Shown here in pieces: positions 28,323-36,887 of a stretch of DNA of 64,000 nucleotides. Origin of the DNA: Thermorudis peleae (GTDB taxonomy: Bacteria > Chloroflexota > Chloroflexia > Thermomicrobiales > Thermomicrobiaceae); the NCBI RefSeq assembly GCF_000744775.1, contig NZ_JQMP01000004.1:62001-126000 (forward strand). The letters run 5' to 3'. The notes beneath the pieces were generated by a model, which was not told where the DNA came from, ran no database searches, and saw only the letters and a program-made list of their open reading frames with translations. Position numbers and translations under genes: made by a program. Every line of letters starts with the position of its first letter. Position 1 is the stretch's first letter.

Positions 28323-29312
28323 CTACCGCCCAGCAGCGACAGGATCAACCGGTGGGGTGCCATAGGTGTGGAACGTTGAGACGGTGGCAAGTCCCCACGC
28401 TTGGCCACGTTTCCGCTCAGCCTCGCTCCACACTACCGTCGTCCAGTCCGGCGCGAGGACAAGCCGGGCGCCCGGGCAGCCGATTTCAACCCGGTGTCCA
28501 CCTGGCTCGATAAGATAGAGGAACACGGTCTGCTGGATCGCGTGCTTGTGCGGGCCGTACTCGATGCGCACCCCTTGGTCAATAGCAATGTCGGCAGCCC
28601 GCAGTACTTCTTCGCGCGTGTCCACGGCGTAGCAGACGTGATGAAAGCGCCCTCGCGCACCCGTCTGATCTTCGGTGATTGCGACCTCGTAGCCTTTATT
28701 GTTCGCTGTTAGCCAGGCTCCTTTCTCGCTGCCGTCGTCGAAGATGATTGCCTCAGTGAAGCGTAGTCCTAGCACACGTTGTAGGTCGAGTCGTGTCGAC
28801 CGCACGTCGGCAGCGAAGAGATTGATATGGTCGAGCCGTCGGGCATTGCAGCCACGCGCTGGAAACCGTGATGCTTGGTTCTTCAGAGCGGGTCGCTGGG
28901 TCGGTGGCGCCTGATACCATTCAACTTCCCATAAGAGCTCGACGATATGCCCATCACTTGTCCGGAAGCGATAGGCAGGTCCGTGTCCTTCATCGCCGTC
29001 GATCCAGCCAATGCCCAATCCAGCTTGTTCAGCTAATGCAACGCAACGTGCCAGTGCCTCGGGTGATGTCGTGCGATAGGCAAAGTGTTCCATCGCGGCC
29101 GTCGGCCCAGCCGTCAGTTTCAGGGTGTGGTGAGCGTAATCGTCCCAGCCTCGCAGATAGACTGAATGTCCCCGTTCTCCACTGATCGAGAGCCCTACGT
29201 AGTCAGTAAAGAACCGAACGCTACCATCAAGATCTGGCGTCAACAGCTCGACATGGGCCAGATGTGCGACATCGAATCGCGGCTCGTCAAGCCAGAATCG
29301 TACGTCGTCCAT
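28323..29312 (-). CDS. Two-domain VOC extradiol (catechol-2,3-type) dioxygenase
   Basis: A 329-residue type I extradiol dioxygenase with two vicinal-oxygen-chelate modules (about 15-130 and 158-285). The iron ligands can be read in the second module: His162 in RLDHINL, His225 in RFHHVCYA and Glu276 in HRVEIG; HTYGTPP at the end is also typical of catechol 2,3-dioxygenases. ATG follows ggaggga. Last gene of the aromatic operon. With GalB- and GalC-like neighbours, the ring-cleavage substrate is plausibly gallate, 3-O-methylgallate or protocatechuate rather than simple catechol, but this is inferred only from context. Confidence 0.85.
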   Translation of the reverse strand: MDDVRFWLDEPRFDVAHLAHVELLTPDLDGSVRFFTDYVGLSISGERGHSVYLRGWDDYAHHTLKLTAGPTAAMEHFAYRTTSPEALARCVALAEQAGLGIGWIDGDEGHGPAYRFRTSDGHIVELLWEVEWYQAPPTQRPALKNQASRFPARGCNARRLDHINLFAADVRSTRLDLQRVLGLRFTEAIIFDDGSEKGAWLTANNKGYEVAITEDQTGARGRFHHVCYAVDTREEVLRAADIAIDQGVRIEYGPHKHAIQQTVFLYLIEPGGHRVEIGCPGARLVLAPDWTTVVWSEAERKRGQAWGLATVSTFHTYGTPPVDPVAAGR

Positions 29313-29350
29313 CAGTCTCCCTCCTACCTTGCCTCGGCGCGCTCACAGGG

Positions 29351-30016
29351 TCATCCCTGCGCAGCTCGTTGCCCTTCAACGACGGCACGTAGGCCATGTA
29401 AGTCGTAGGACAGTGCTCCGCGCCGGAGTTCTTCACGCATCCGGTGCTCACGCGCTGCCCGGGCGCGAGCAGCAGTCAGCACATCAGGTACCCGTGCCCG
29501 GGCTACGGTGACAGCCCCGTCATCGTCAAGGACAACGAGATCTCCCGGCTCGATCCTCGCCCCGCCAATTACTACGGGAGCATTCAGCGCGCCGACTTTT
29601 TCTTTCGTCGCCCCCCGCACGCGGATGAAGCGCGCCCAGACGGGTAACTTCATGGCACGCAGCTGGTCAACATCGCGCACAGCGGCATCGACGAGTAACC
29701 CAGCGGCACCCCGCACCTGGGCCTGAAGCGCCAGCAGTTCTCCGACCAGCGCCACCGGTTCCGGCTCAGGCATCGTGATGACGAGCACAACACCGGGACG
29801 CACCTGCTCCATTGCGGCATGCACCATGAGGTTATCTCCTTGGCCGCAGAGCACAGTCAGGGCCGGGCCACAGACCTGCGCGCCAGGCAGAATTGGCGTC
29901 AGTGGCACATCAATCAATCCTTGCCGGCCTGAAGCCTCATAGACTGTCGCAACTCCAAGCTCAGCGAGTTCAGCACACCACGAGCCAAGTTGGTCCTCAG
30001 GTATCTCCGTCGTCAT
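29351..30016 (-). CDS. RraA-family aldolase (4-carboxy-4-hydroxy-2-oxoadipate / HMG aldolase-like)
   Basis: A 221-residue RraA-fold protein. The family signature GLLVDAAVRDVDQLRAM carries the Arg-Asp pair that binds substrate and metal in HMG/CHA aldolases. In the protocatechuate and gallate meta pathways the related LigK/GalC splits 4-carboxy-4-hydroxy-2-oxoadipate to pyruvate and oxaloacetate. The start ATG overlaps the stop of the GalB-like gene (ATGA) and has gggagagg before it, so the two are coupled. An RNase E regulator role, also attached to the RraA name, is unlikely here. Confidence 0.82.
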   Translation of the reverse strand: MTTEIPEDQLGSWCAELAELGVATVYEASGRQGLIDVPLTPILPGAQVCGPALTVLCGQGDNLMVHAAMEQVRPGVVLVITMPEPEPVALVGELLALQAQVRGAAGLLVDAAVRDVDQLRAMKLPVWARFIRVRGATKEKVGALNAPVVIGGARIEPGDLVVLDDDGAVTVARARVPDVLTAARARAAREHRMREELRRGALSYDLHGLRAVVEGQRAAQG

Positions 30017-30756
30017 CTGGATACCTCTCCCTCATCGTGGCTCGGTAGCCAGCGAACGACGGCTGGTGTGATGCGCTGGAATGCTTCGGCATACCGAACC
30101 GTTGCATCCCCCGAGATCCGTCGGGCATGGTTACCGCGGCGTTCTGCTAGCTCAGTGTAGTAGTGCTGGAGGTATTGCTGTGAGCCAATCTGCTGCATCG
30201 CCATGATTTTTTGTTCATAGACTGGCGTAATATCAAGGAAGACGTTCGGCGTGAAGCCACAGAGTTCAGGCTGGTGCGGCTCGAAGCAGTAGACAACTGG
30301 GGGCTTCACCGTCTCAAATGCACTGGCGACACCAGCGCCCGACGCAAGGAGTCGTGCTCGCATCACTGCATCGTGTGTGACTGGGTGATCGGGGTTGAAG
30401 GGATCGTGTGGTGTGTGGGTGATAATGATATCGGGCCCGACATCGCGAATGAAGGCAGCCAGCCGCTCCAGAGCAGCCCGGTCAATTTCCAGGGGATAGT
30501 CGCCCAAGTCGAAGCAAACGAACTGTGCCCCCAGGATCTGCGCAGCACGTTCAGCTTGTTCGTGGCGAATCTGCTTGACCCGTTCAACAGTCTGCCCTGG
30601 CTCCTTCCAGAGTTCGCCAGATTCCCCCCGTTCACCATAGGACAGTGCGAGGACCGTTGCCTGTGCTCCTTGGGCAGTCGCTAGAGCAATGGCTCCAGCA
30701 GCTCGCCAGACAAAGTCGGCCGCGTGTGCTCCCACGACGAGCAGCCGTTTGGTCAC
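30013..30756 (-). CDS. galB: PIG-L family hydrolase, GalB-like 4-oxalomesaconate hydratase
   Basis: A 247-residue PIG-L/LmbE-fold zinc protein. The metal motif normally AHPDD appears as GAHAADFVWRA, and DPFNPDHPVTH supplies further ligands; the stretch LALSYGERGESGELWKEPG is characteristic of the GalB subgroup, which hydrates 4-oxalomesaconate to 4-carboxy-4-hydroxy-2-oxoadipate, rather than of GlcNAc deacetylases. GTG 30756 directly follows the stop of the preceding gene. The neighbour aldolase would act on its product. Confidence 0.8.
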   Translation of the reverse strand: MTKRLLVVGAHAADFVWRAAGAIALATAQGAQATVLALSYGERGESGELWKEPGQTVERVKQIRHEQAERAAQILGAQFVCFDLGDYPLEIDRAALERLAAFIRDVGPDIIITHTPHDPFNPDHPVTHDAVMRARLLASGAGVASAFETVKPPVVYCFEPHQPELCGFTPNVFLDITPVYEQKIMAMQQIGSQQYLQHYYTELAERRGNHARRISGDATVRYAEAFQRITPAVVRWLPSHDEGEVSR

Positions 30757-31686
30757 CTACTGCTCCTCTCCGAACGCGAGACGTCGAGTGTTGCGCACCG
30801 CCATCGTCCACACGGCGTCCTCGCTGAACCCTTCTGCCAGCAGCCGGTCGACGAAGAGCGCGAGGCCGTCCTCCACCGGCGGATTCGCCGGTTGGCCAAG
30901 GTCAGTACTTAGAACAACATGCTCCGGGCCCACCGCCTGGATATGGGCAATAGAGGTTTCCCAGGCCACTTTCCCACTGAGGATGGGGGCAAGACAATGC
31001 TCAATCCAGGCGCCAGCTTCGGCCAAGGCCACCTGGTCTGCACTGCTCAGCGCCTGGGTCGGGTAGTCGGGATGCGTGATTATGACATCGCGGATCCCAG
31101 CTGCGCGGGCAGCGGCTACCACCACCATAATTTCATCACGGCTCAGGTGCCCGGTTGCCAGAACGAGCTGGTGCTTGGCAACAACTTGGAGCACCTGGTG
31201 AAGCGCTGGCAGAGGCTGGCCCTGCTCGTCAACAACAGCAACTGGTGCTGCTTCGAACCCTGCTGCGCGAAGACTTTCCTGCAACTGTGCCCACTGGGGT
31301 AACGGTCCCTGGTGGTGTGCCAGGTGCTGCCGTTCGTTCACCGCATCAACAGTCGGCAGCCAGACGATCCGCGCCCCCTCGCGTGCGGCGATCTCGACGG
31401 CGAGTGGGTTCAACCCTCCAACCGCGGCGTTCAGCGTGAGCGAGCCAAGCGCGTGAACCTCTGGCACAGCCTTACGCAACACTGCTGCTCGCTCCGCAGT
31501 TGGCACGTAGTGTGACTTCAGTACGAAGCCAGCAAGGCCGAGGTCGCGAAAGCGGTGGGCAAGAGTAAGATCATCAATGCGCCGTGGCATAACGTCAGGA
31601 GAAATATGAATGTGAAGGTCTACTGCACCCTCGACCAACTTCCGCGCCCGTGCCGATGGCCTCGGGTATACTGCTGCGTCGCTCAC
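30757..31686 (-). CDS. DUF6282-like amidohydrolase-fold protein
   Basis: A 309-residue protein with the metallo-hydrolase start VDLHIHISPD (HxH), a TGHLS strand with His, IITHPDYP and a late acidic residue in VLSTDLGQ, the order of metal ligands expected in amidohydrolase-like TIM barrels. I recognise it as the DUF6282 type, whose reaction is unknown to me. Given its place between the demethylase and the GalB-like gene, a lactone or ring-cleavage-product hydrolase (as LigI does for pyrone dicarboxylate) is possible. GTG start with gaggagcgaac before it. Confidence 0.7.
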   Translation of the reverse strand: MSDAAVYPRPSARARKLVEGAVDLHIHISPDVMPRRIDDLTLAHRFRDLGLAGFVLKSHYVPTAERAAVLRKAVPEVHALGSLTLNAAVGGLNPLAVEIAAREGARIVWLPTVDAVNERQHLAHHQGPLPQWAQLQESLRAAGFEAAPVAVVDEQGQPLPALHQVLQVVAKHQLVLATGHLSRDEIMVVVAAARAAGIRDVIITHPDYPTQALSSADQVALAEAGAWIEHCLAPILSGKVAWETSIAHIQAVGPEHVVLSTDLGQPANPPVEDGLALFVDRLLAEGFSEDAVWTMAVRNTRRLAFGEEQ

Positions 31687-31718
31687 GTTCGCTCCTCGTA
31701 CGACCAGGCTTGCGTCGC

Positions 31719-33119
31719 TTAATGCCGAACAACCTTTCCCCGGTATTCTCGAGCAGCCGCTGAGTATGGCACCGGGCCGACCGTTGCCCGCAGCTCGACC
31801 TGAACATGCTGCTCAACCGACGGCTTGCGCGAACCGCCGTTTGGCTCACCCCACACGAGGATGACTTCGGTTCCTGGCTCAGCGTATGCTGGATCAAGCA
31901 TCGCTAGCGAGAGCATCTTCCCTTCGTTTGAGCTGTAGCCACAGAACGTCGAGATTCCAATGACCTCGCCATGCTGACTCCGTACCTGGTCATACATCCA
32001 AGTCGCATACTGCGAGAGCGGTAGATCGATGTACTTGGCACGCTCTCCCTTCGGCTTGGTGAAGAGGGTAGCAAACGCCCGTGCCACGTCCTCGCCATTC
32101 CAGGCCAAGGTCACCTTCTTGCGGTGTGGTTCAGTGGCCTTGGCTTGCAGGGCCTCGCGTCCAATAAAGTCGTGGTCAAACTTTAGCAACCGTCCGTAGC
32201 CCAACTCCCAGGGATCGAGATAGTAATCCTCAATGTGTGGAGCAACAAAGCTCCCGCCGAGCGAGCCAGTGGCTTCATAGCTCGTCGCTGGCAACCACTC
32301 GCGATACCCCCGCAAATCCTCACCGGTGTAGACCGCGGGCAATGGCGAAGGAATCCAACCCGATTCAAGCGTATTGGTCGCGTAGGCACGTGAGCCAACG
32401 TGGCGAATGCCGAACTCTTCGCCAGCTTTGAGAATCGCTTCCTTAACCGCTGGTCCTTCCTCAAACGGACCAAACAGTTCGCCCCCGGCTACCCCTGACA
32501 TGCCGTGGTGGAGCAAGCGAACGCGATGGCCGGCGATCGTGAGCCAGGTCATGTGGAAGAAGGGCACCTCAGGCAGCGGGCCCCCATGCAGCTTCTCTAA
32601 GAGCATGCCAGCTGCAGGGCCTTGGAGTTGATAGCGATAGACTTTGCGCGGCCGGTTCGGGTCCGTGACCGACCACTCGTCGCGCTCGACCGTAACGTTG
32701 TACCCACCGGTTTCGGCATGATACTGCACCCAATTGTGCAGCGAAGGGCGGCCGACAAGCTGGAACCGCTCAGGTTCGAGATAAAAGAGGATGCCGTCAC
32801 CGATGACATAGCCTGCTGGGGTACAGCCGACCATCTGCTTAGCCATGCCGGGCTCGAATCCTCGAAAGCTGTTGATTGCTAGATGCTCAAGCAGGCGAAA
32901 AGCATCAGGACCACTCACATAGAGGTCGGTCATGTGATACGAGAGGTCAAAGAGGCAGACAGTTTCGCGCCAGGCGTGCTGCTCGTCCCGCCAGTTCGAG
33001 TACTCTGGCCGCACTACGGGGTAGACCCGTGCTCCCGTCTGATTGTTGTAGAGATAGTCGACAATATTCGGTACGCTGCTGACAATATCCTGCAACGTTC
33101 GAGGTTTCTCACCTGTCAT
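31719..33119 (-). CDS. ligM: THF-dependent aryl O-demethylase, LigM/DesA-like (GcvT fold)
   Basis: A 466-residue GcvT/aminomethyltransferase-fold protein, very like Sphingobium LigM (vanillate/3-O-methylgallate O-demethylase) and DesA (syringate O-demethylase): shared blocks are FSNWR-type PEYSNWRDEQ, AYATNTLESGWIPSPLPA, YREWLPATSYEATG, IEDYYLDPWELGYG and KVTLAWNGEDVA, and the length matches LigM. The enzyme moves the methyl group of an aromatic methyl ether to tetrahydrofolate. Start ATG 33119 has gaggagcgaggag upstream; an earlier in-frame start adds 15 unlikely residues. The folate genes needed to recycle methyl-THF lie divergently at 36-38.5 kb. Confidence 0.87.
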   Translation of the reverse strand: MTGEKPRTLQDIVSSVPNIVDYLYNNQTGARVYPVVRPEYSNWRDEQHAWRETVCLFDLSYHMTDLYVSGPDAFRLLEHLAINSFRGFEPGMAKQMVGCTPAGYVIGDGILFYLEPERFQLVGRPSLHNWVQYHAETGGYNVTVERDEWSVTDPNRPRKVYRYQLQGPAAGMLLEKLHGGPLPEVPFFHMTWLTIAGHRVRLLHHGMSGVAGGELFGPFEEGPAVKEAILKAGEEFGIRHVGSRAYATNTLESGWIPSPLPAVYTGEDLRGYREWLPATSYEATGSLGGSFVAPHIEDYYLDPWELGYGRLLKFDHDFIGREALQAKATEPHRKKVTLAWNGEDVARAFATLFTKPKGERAKYIDLPLSQYATWMYDQVRSQHGEVIGISTFCGYSSNEGKMLSLAMLDPAYAEPGTEVILVWGEPNGGSRKPSVEQHVQVELRATVGPVPYSAAAREYRGKVVRH

Positions 33120-33307
33120 CGTGCTCCTCGCTCCTCTCCGATCTGATCGTGAAGATCTGCTCATATCAGGGGCAACGCCCTTACCTCACACGTCATCGCG
33201 GCATCGCTCCGAGTGTCGTTCAGCACTCGTACTTGCCCCAGCTGTACCAGGGAATCCTTGTTAACTAGGTCAGCCATCTACTCAGACCTGACCTCTAGTC
33301 GAGTAGT

Positions 33308-34669
33308 CTAGAAGGAAAGGTCATCGACGTTTCCGATCGTGTCAATCACAACATTCCCATAACTCCCATCCGGTAACTTCTGAACCTTCCGAATCAGCAC
33401 GGTAATGATCGGCCCTTGTGACTCGGCGTTGAAGCGGAACTCGCCGACTGGACCGATGAAGTGCACTTGACGGAGCGCCTGGAGGAACGTTTGCTTGTCT
33501 TCGACGTTCCCGTTGGTTGCATTCAACGCTTCGACAATAACTCGCGCTGCTAAAAAGCCCTGGTAGGCGAAGAGGTTCGCCTGGGCATTGTACTTAGCAC
33601 GGAAGGCATCGACGAACGCTTTGTTCTCAGGTGAGTTATAAAGCGGCGAATAGTGGAGCGACGTGATGACGTTCAGTGCAGCATCCCCCTCCTGACTAAG
33701 AATGTTTTCATCGACGAGGTCTCCAGGACCGGTCAGCGTGTACTTGTCCCGTAAACCAAAGTCGGTGAACTGGAGGACAAAGCGTACGGCATCCGCGCCC
33801 GAGTAGAATGCCCAGACGGCATCAGCTTGATACTGTTGAATGCGTTGTAGGTATGGCCCGTAGTCCTGCGTATTGATTGGTGCATAGACCTCGCCGACGA
33901 CCTTCCCGCCAGCTTGCTGGTAGCGCTTGCGGAACGCATCAGCCTTCTCATGACCGGCCGCGTAGTCAAGAGCCGTGAGGATGACACTTTTGTAACCGAG
34001 TTTCTGGTACACATAGTCACCGAACGGTGCCTCATACTGACCGTTAGCGAAAGAGACACGAAAAATGTAAGGGCTACGCATCTTGGGATCACGAGTGAGG
34101 CCTTGCAATCCAGCATTGGCGACGATCAGGGGTACCTGCTGTTGCACGACGTAGTCGCGGATAGCCGCGGCTTCGTTGCTGAGGGTCACGCCGGTCAGAA
34201 TGTGGACGCGATCCTGCTCGACGAGTTTGCGCGCTTTGGAAAGTGTCTGATCCGGACTATTCGCGCAGTCCTCAATATGAAGATCGATGGATCGTCCACC
34301 TGCCTTGTTCTGCACCTGATCAAAGTAGAGTTGCATGCCGCGTACCATGTTTTGCCCAAGTGATGAGTAAACACCGGTCATGTCGCCAAGCACGCCAATT
34401 ACCACTGGCCCTTGTCCGCTTGCCTGGGTGTTTGTAATCACTGTCGGAGTTGTCGCCATGGTGACCACAGAGGTAGGAGCGGTTGCAGCTTGGCTAGCCG
34501 TAGACGTGCTCGCAGCAGCTGTCGGGCTTGCAGCACTGCTGCTCGTCGCCTGGGTTGGGGTCACTGTTGACGCGCCACTACCACACGCACTGAGCAGCCA
34601 GCTGCCAACGAGGCCGCTACCAAGCAACTGGATCATTCTTCGTCGGGTCAGTGGGCGCCTGCTTTCCAT
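33308..34669 (-). CDS. Branched-chain-amino-acid-type ABC substrate-binding lipoprotein
   Basis: A 453-residue secreted lipoprotein: basic N-terminus with RRRMIQLLG, lipobox LLSACG (Cys about residue 29), a Ser/Thr/Ala-rich linker of about 60 residues, then a type 1 periplasmic-binding fold (VVIGVLGDMTGVYSSLGQNMVRG onward), the LivK/HAAT family that also binds aromatic acids. ATG follows gaggagg. It begins the operon of the O-demethylase, so the ligand may be a lignin-derived aromatic acid. No permease or ATPase gene is next to it, so the rest of the transporter must be elsewhere. Confidence 0.85.
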   Translation of the reverse strand: MESRRPLTRRRMIQLLGSGLVGSWLLSACGSGASTVTPTQATSSSAASPTAAASTSTASQAATAPTSVVTMATTPTVITNTQASGQGPVVIGVLGDMTGVYSSLGQNMVRGMQLYFDQVQNKAGGRSIDLHIEDCANSPDQTLSKARKLVEQDRVHILTGVTLSNEAAAIRDYVVQQQVPLIVANAGLQGLTRDPKMRSPYIFRVSFANGQYEAPFGDYVYQKLGYKSVILTALDYAAGHEKADAFRKRYQQAGGKVVGEVYAPINTQDYGPYLQRIQQYQADAVWAFYSGADAVRFVLQFTDFGLRDKYTLTGPGDLVDENILSQEGDAALNVITSLHYSPLYNSPENKAFVDAFRAKYNAQANLFAYQGFLAARVIVEALNATNGNVEDKQTFLQALRQVHFIGPVGEFRFNAESQGPIITVLIRKVQKLPDGSYGNVVIDTIGNVDDLSF

Positions 34670-35987
34670 TCAGGATTCCTCCTCAGTTCCCATGCCCACC
34701 CATGGAACACTTCTGATTCTGCTGTACCACCTTATGGTTACGGGGTTAGGACAGGCAAGCACCATGTTCAACAATGGTGGACAGCTGAGGTAATTTGCAG
34801 GATCAGCATGGCGTGGGAGCGAAGGGAACATGCACAGGTATCCGAACGGTCTGGTGCGTCATCTGGCTGCACGACCACCGTAGACCATGGGACAGGCCCG
34901 ATACTACACCCAAGTCTTCTTTAGCACCTAGCATAGTCTCACTGACCTAGGCCGCGTATTCAGGTAGTGGGCCAGCGGAGCCTGGCGGCACTGTCTGTGT
35001 CAGTCCCCGTGTTTGTCCCAGTCAGCGAGCCCGGCACTTCAACCCTGATCGGTTCTCAAGAGTGGTGCTGTTGGCATAGCCATCACTGGGCCAGCATTGC
35101 GGGCATAGGTCCGCTCAAGAACTGCTCGCTGGCCCAGGCTGGATCGCGGAAGTCCAGCTAGATTGAACAAACAGAGGATAATGCGGCCGCTTACGTCATC
35201 AACTCACCACCTTTGCAGCACAGCGGTCACGAGAATAGGTTAGTCAGAGAAGAAACAACCGGCTGCAATTACTGGCAAGGGTAACATTCGGAACCGTATG
35301 TGCCCTCTCGCAGAAGAGACAGGTATCGACCAGCGCATCGGTAAGACGTTCGCTGTTTTACTCCAGCGTCTGCTAGACAGCAAAAGCTGCGGAACTAAAG
35401 TAGTGGGAGTACCCAGTCCACACAGGACAGGATGTAACACCTTTCGTACGAAGCCGAACATCAGGGTGCGGTTTGCTCGTACTACCATACCGTTTGTCTG
35501 CATTTGTCAATACTATGGATACGGTCTCGTCACCGTTCCCCTTTTCTACCCATCTTGGTCACCCACTGCTTGCTCTCTCCATACAATTCAGCCACTGTAG
35601 CTAGTTCTGCAGGCTGGAATATTAGCTATCTCCATTTGCCGGGCACGGTCGGCAGAGATGATGTTCAGCAAGAGTGAACAGTGCGATTGCAGAGCCTGCA
35701 GCGACTCGCTACGGTCTACGTTGCGGCTGTCGGTTATGGACAGTCGCGCTGCCACTAGAGGGCAGGACGGCAGCGACGAAAGCAATGAACTGCAAGCCGC
35801 TGGCCGCGAGCAGGGCCTGCCTGTTGTGTTGACTGTCGACTGACTTGCAGCCTCTCTGGCAAGTCAGGCGCAGTGCCATCAGTTGGCCGGAGGAGCGTGA
35901 CTCCTCCTGCAGCGACAGCAAGATGCCCTGCAGCACTGCCCTCGCTAGGCTGCCGCTATGGGGTGAACAGCAGAAGGGATACCATGA
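34670..35987. other. Gene-free divergent region with structured leader
   Basis: About 1.3 kb without any convincing gene; open frames here are short, rich in Arg/Ser/Cys and lack family resemblance. It separates the O-demethylase operon (minus) from the folate genes (plus). Visible structure: CTGGGCCAGC at 35086-35095 repeated inverted at 35128-35137, and two strong hairpins close to the folate genes (35840-35867 and 35889-35907). Promoters and a regulator site for both units are expected here, but I could not identify a clean -35/-10 pair. Confidence 0.6.
35840..35907 (+). promoter_or_regulatory. Two hairpins in the leader of the folate operon
   Basis: CTGACTTGC (35840-35848) pairs with GCAAGTCAG (35859-35867), and GGAGGAG (35889-35895) with CTCCTCC (35901-35907). 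Both lie about 80-150 bases before the MetF-like start. No U tract follows, and they do not match a riboswitch class that I recognise. Confidence 0.4.
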
Positions 35988-36887
35988 ATGCGCGAGTGGC
36001 ACAAAGCCGCCACCCCGGAGGAAGTGTTCCATCGTCAGTGGGTTTGCCAGGTATTGTCTACGATGCGGCTCGAAGTTCTGCCCGGCGTCAATGTCGCTGA
36101 CCTTTTCACCAAGATTCCGCCGTCGCCCACGTTGACATTTACGGTCACGGCATCGCCTGCTCAGGGTCCCCAAGCCACGGTTGAGACAAGCCGAGTGCTG
36201 CGACAGTATGGGGTCCGGGTAGTACCTCATCTGGCTGCACGGACAATCCGCGATCAGGATGAGTTGGACCACCTTTGGGAGCAACTTGCGGCTGTCGGCA
36301 TCGACGAGGTTTTTGTCGTTGGGGGGGACCAGAAACAGCCGGCTGGTCATTTTCCCGATGGCCTAGCCTTACTTCAGGCCCTCCGTGCCTTGCGTCATGG
36401 ACCAAAGCGCCTCGGGGTGCCTGGCTACCCGGAGGGTCATCCGTCCATCCCGGATGACCGGCTGCGTGCGTCCCTGCTGGCGAAGCAGGAATTGGCTGAT
36501 TATGCCGTGTTGCAAATCAGCTTTGATCCCGATGCTGTGCTCACCTGGCTAAGCCAGATGCGCGAGCTTGGGTTCCGCCTGCCGGTCTATCTCTGCCTGC
36601 CTGGCACTCTTCGCCTCGATCGGCTCTTCCGGATTGGGTTGCGGCTTGGTCTGGGCAACTCACTCCGCTACCTCGAGAAGCAACGCGGGCTTGTCGGCCA
36701 CCTGCTTGCCGGCGGCATGCGGTACGATCCATGGCAGCTCATCGGCGAGCTGGCACGCCGACCTCCGACGCCGCAGGTCGGTATCGTGGGCATCCACTGG
36801 AGCACGTTCAACGCTGTCGAAGGTGTCCTCCGCTGGGTTACGGCCAAGCAGACGGAACTCGGCTGCACAGTGGAAGGGAGAGACTGA
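35988..36887 (+). CDS. metF: Methylenetetrahydrofolate reductase-like protein (MetF family)
   Basis: A 299-residue TIM-barrel protein resembling bacterial MTHFR: VVPHLAARTIRD, GIDEVFVVGGD and GYPEGHP are the usual folate/FAD-barrel signatures. Beside a LigM-like demethylase it would oxidise 5-methyl-THF back to 5,10-methylene-THF, reversing the biosynthetic direction. ATG 35988 has aaggga 8 bases upstream; an internal ATG at 36063 would remove a 25-residue extension of no known role. A second ATG four bases earlier (35984) opens a 38-codon ORF in another frame. The TGA stop overlaps the fhs start (TGATG). Confidence 0.82.
   Translation: MREWHKAATPEEVFHRQWVCQVLSTMRLEVLPGVNVADLFTKIPPSPTLTFTVTASPAQGPQATVETSRVLRQYGVRVVPHLAARTIRDQDELDHLWEQLAAVGIDEVFVVGGDQKQPAGHFPDGLALLQALRALRHGPKRLGVPGYPEGHPSIPDDRLRASLLAKQELADYAVLQISFDPDAVLTWLSQMRELGFRLPVYLCLPGTLRLDRLFRIGLRLGLGNSLRYLEKQRGLVGHLLAGGMRYDPWQLIGELARRPPTPQVGIVGIHWSTFNAVEGVLRWVTAKQTELGCTVEGRD

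Noticed and set aside
29351-30016. RNase E activity regulator RraA
   Set aside because: The operon context and the substrate-binding Arg-Asp pair favour the aldolase branch of the same fold.
30013-30756. GlcNAc deacetylase (generic PIG-L/LmbE annotation)
   Set aside because: The AHPDD motif is changed to AHAAD, the sequence matches the GalB subgroup better, and the neighbours are aromatic catabolic genes.
35709-36350. 213-codon minus frame in the region before the folate genes
   Set aside because: Cys/Arg/Ser-rich, no domain, and it overlaps the better supported MetF-like gene.
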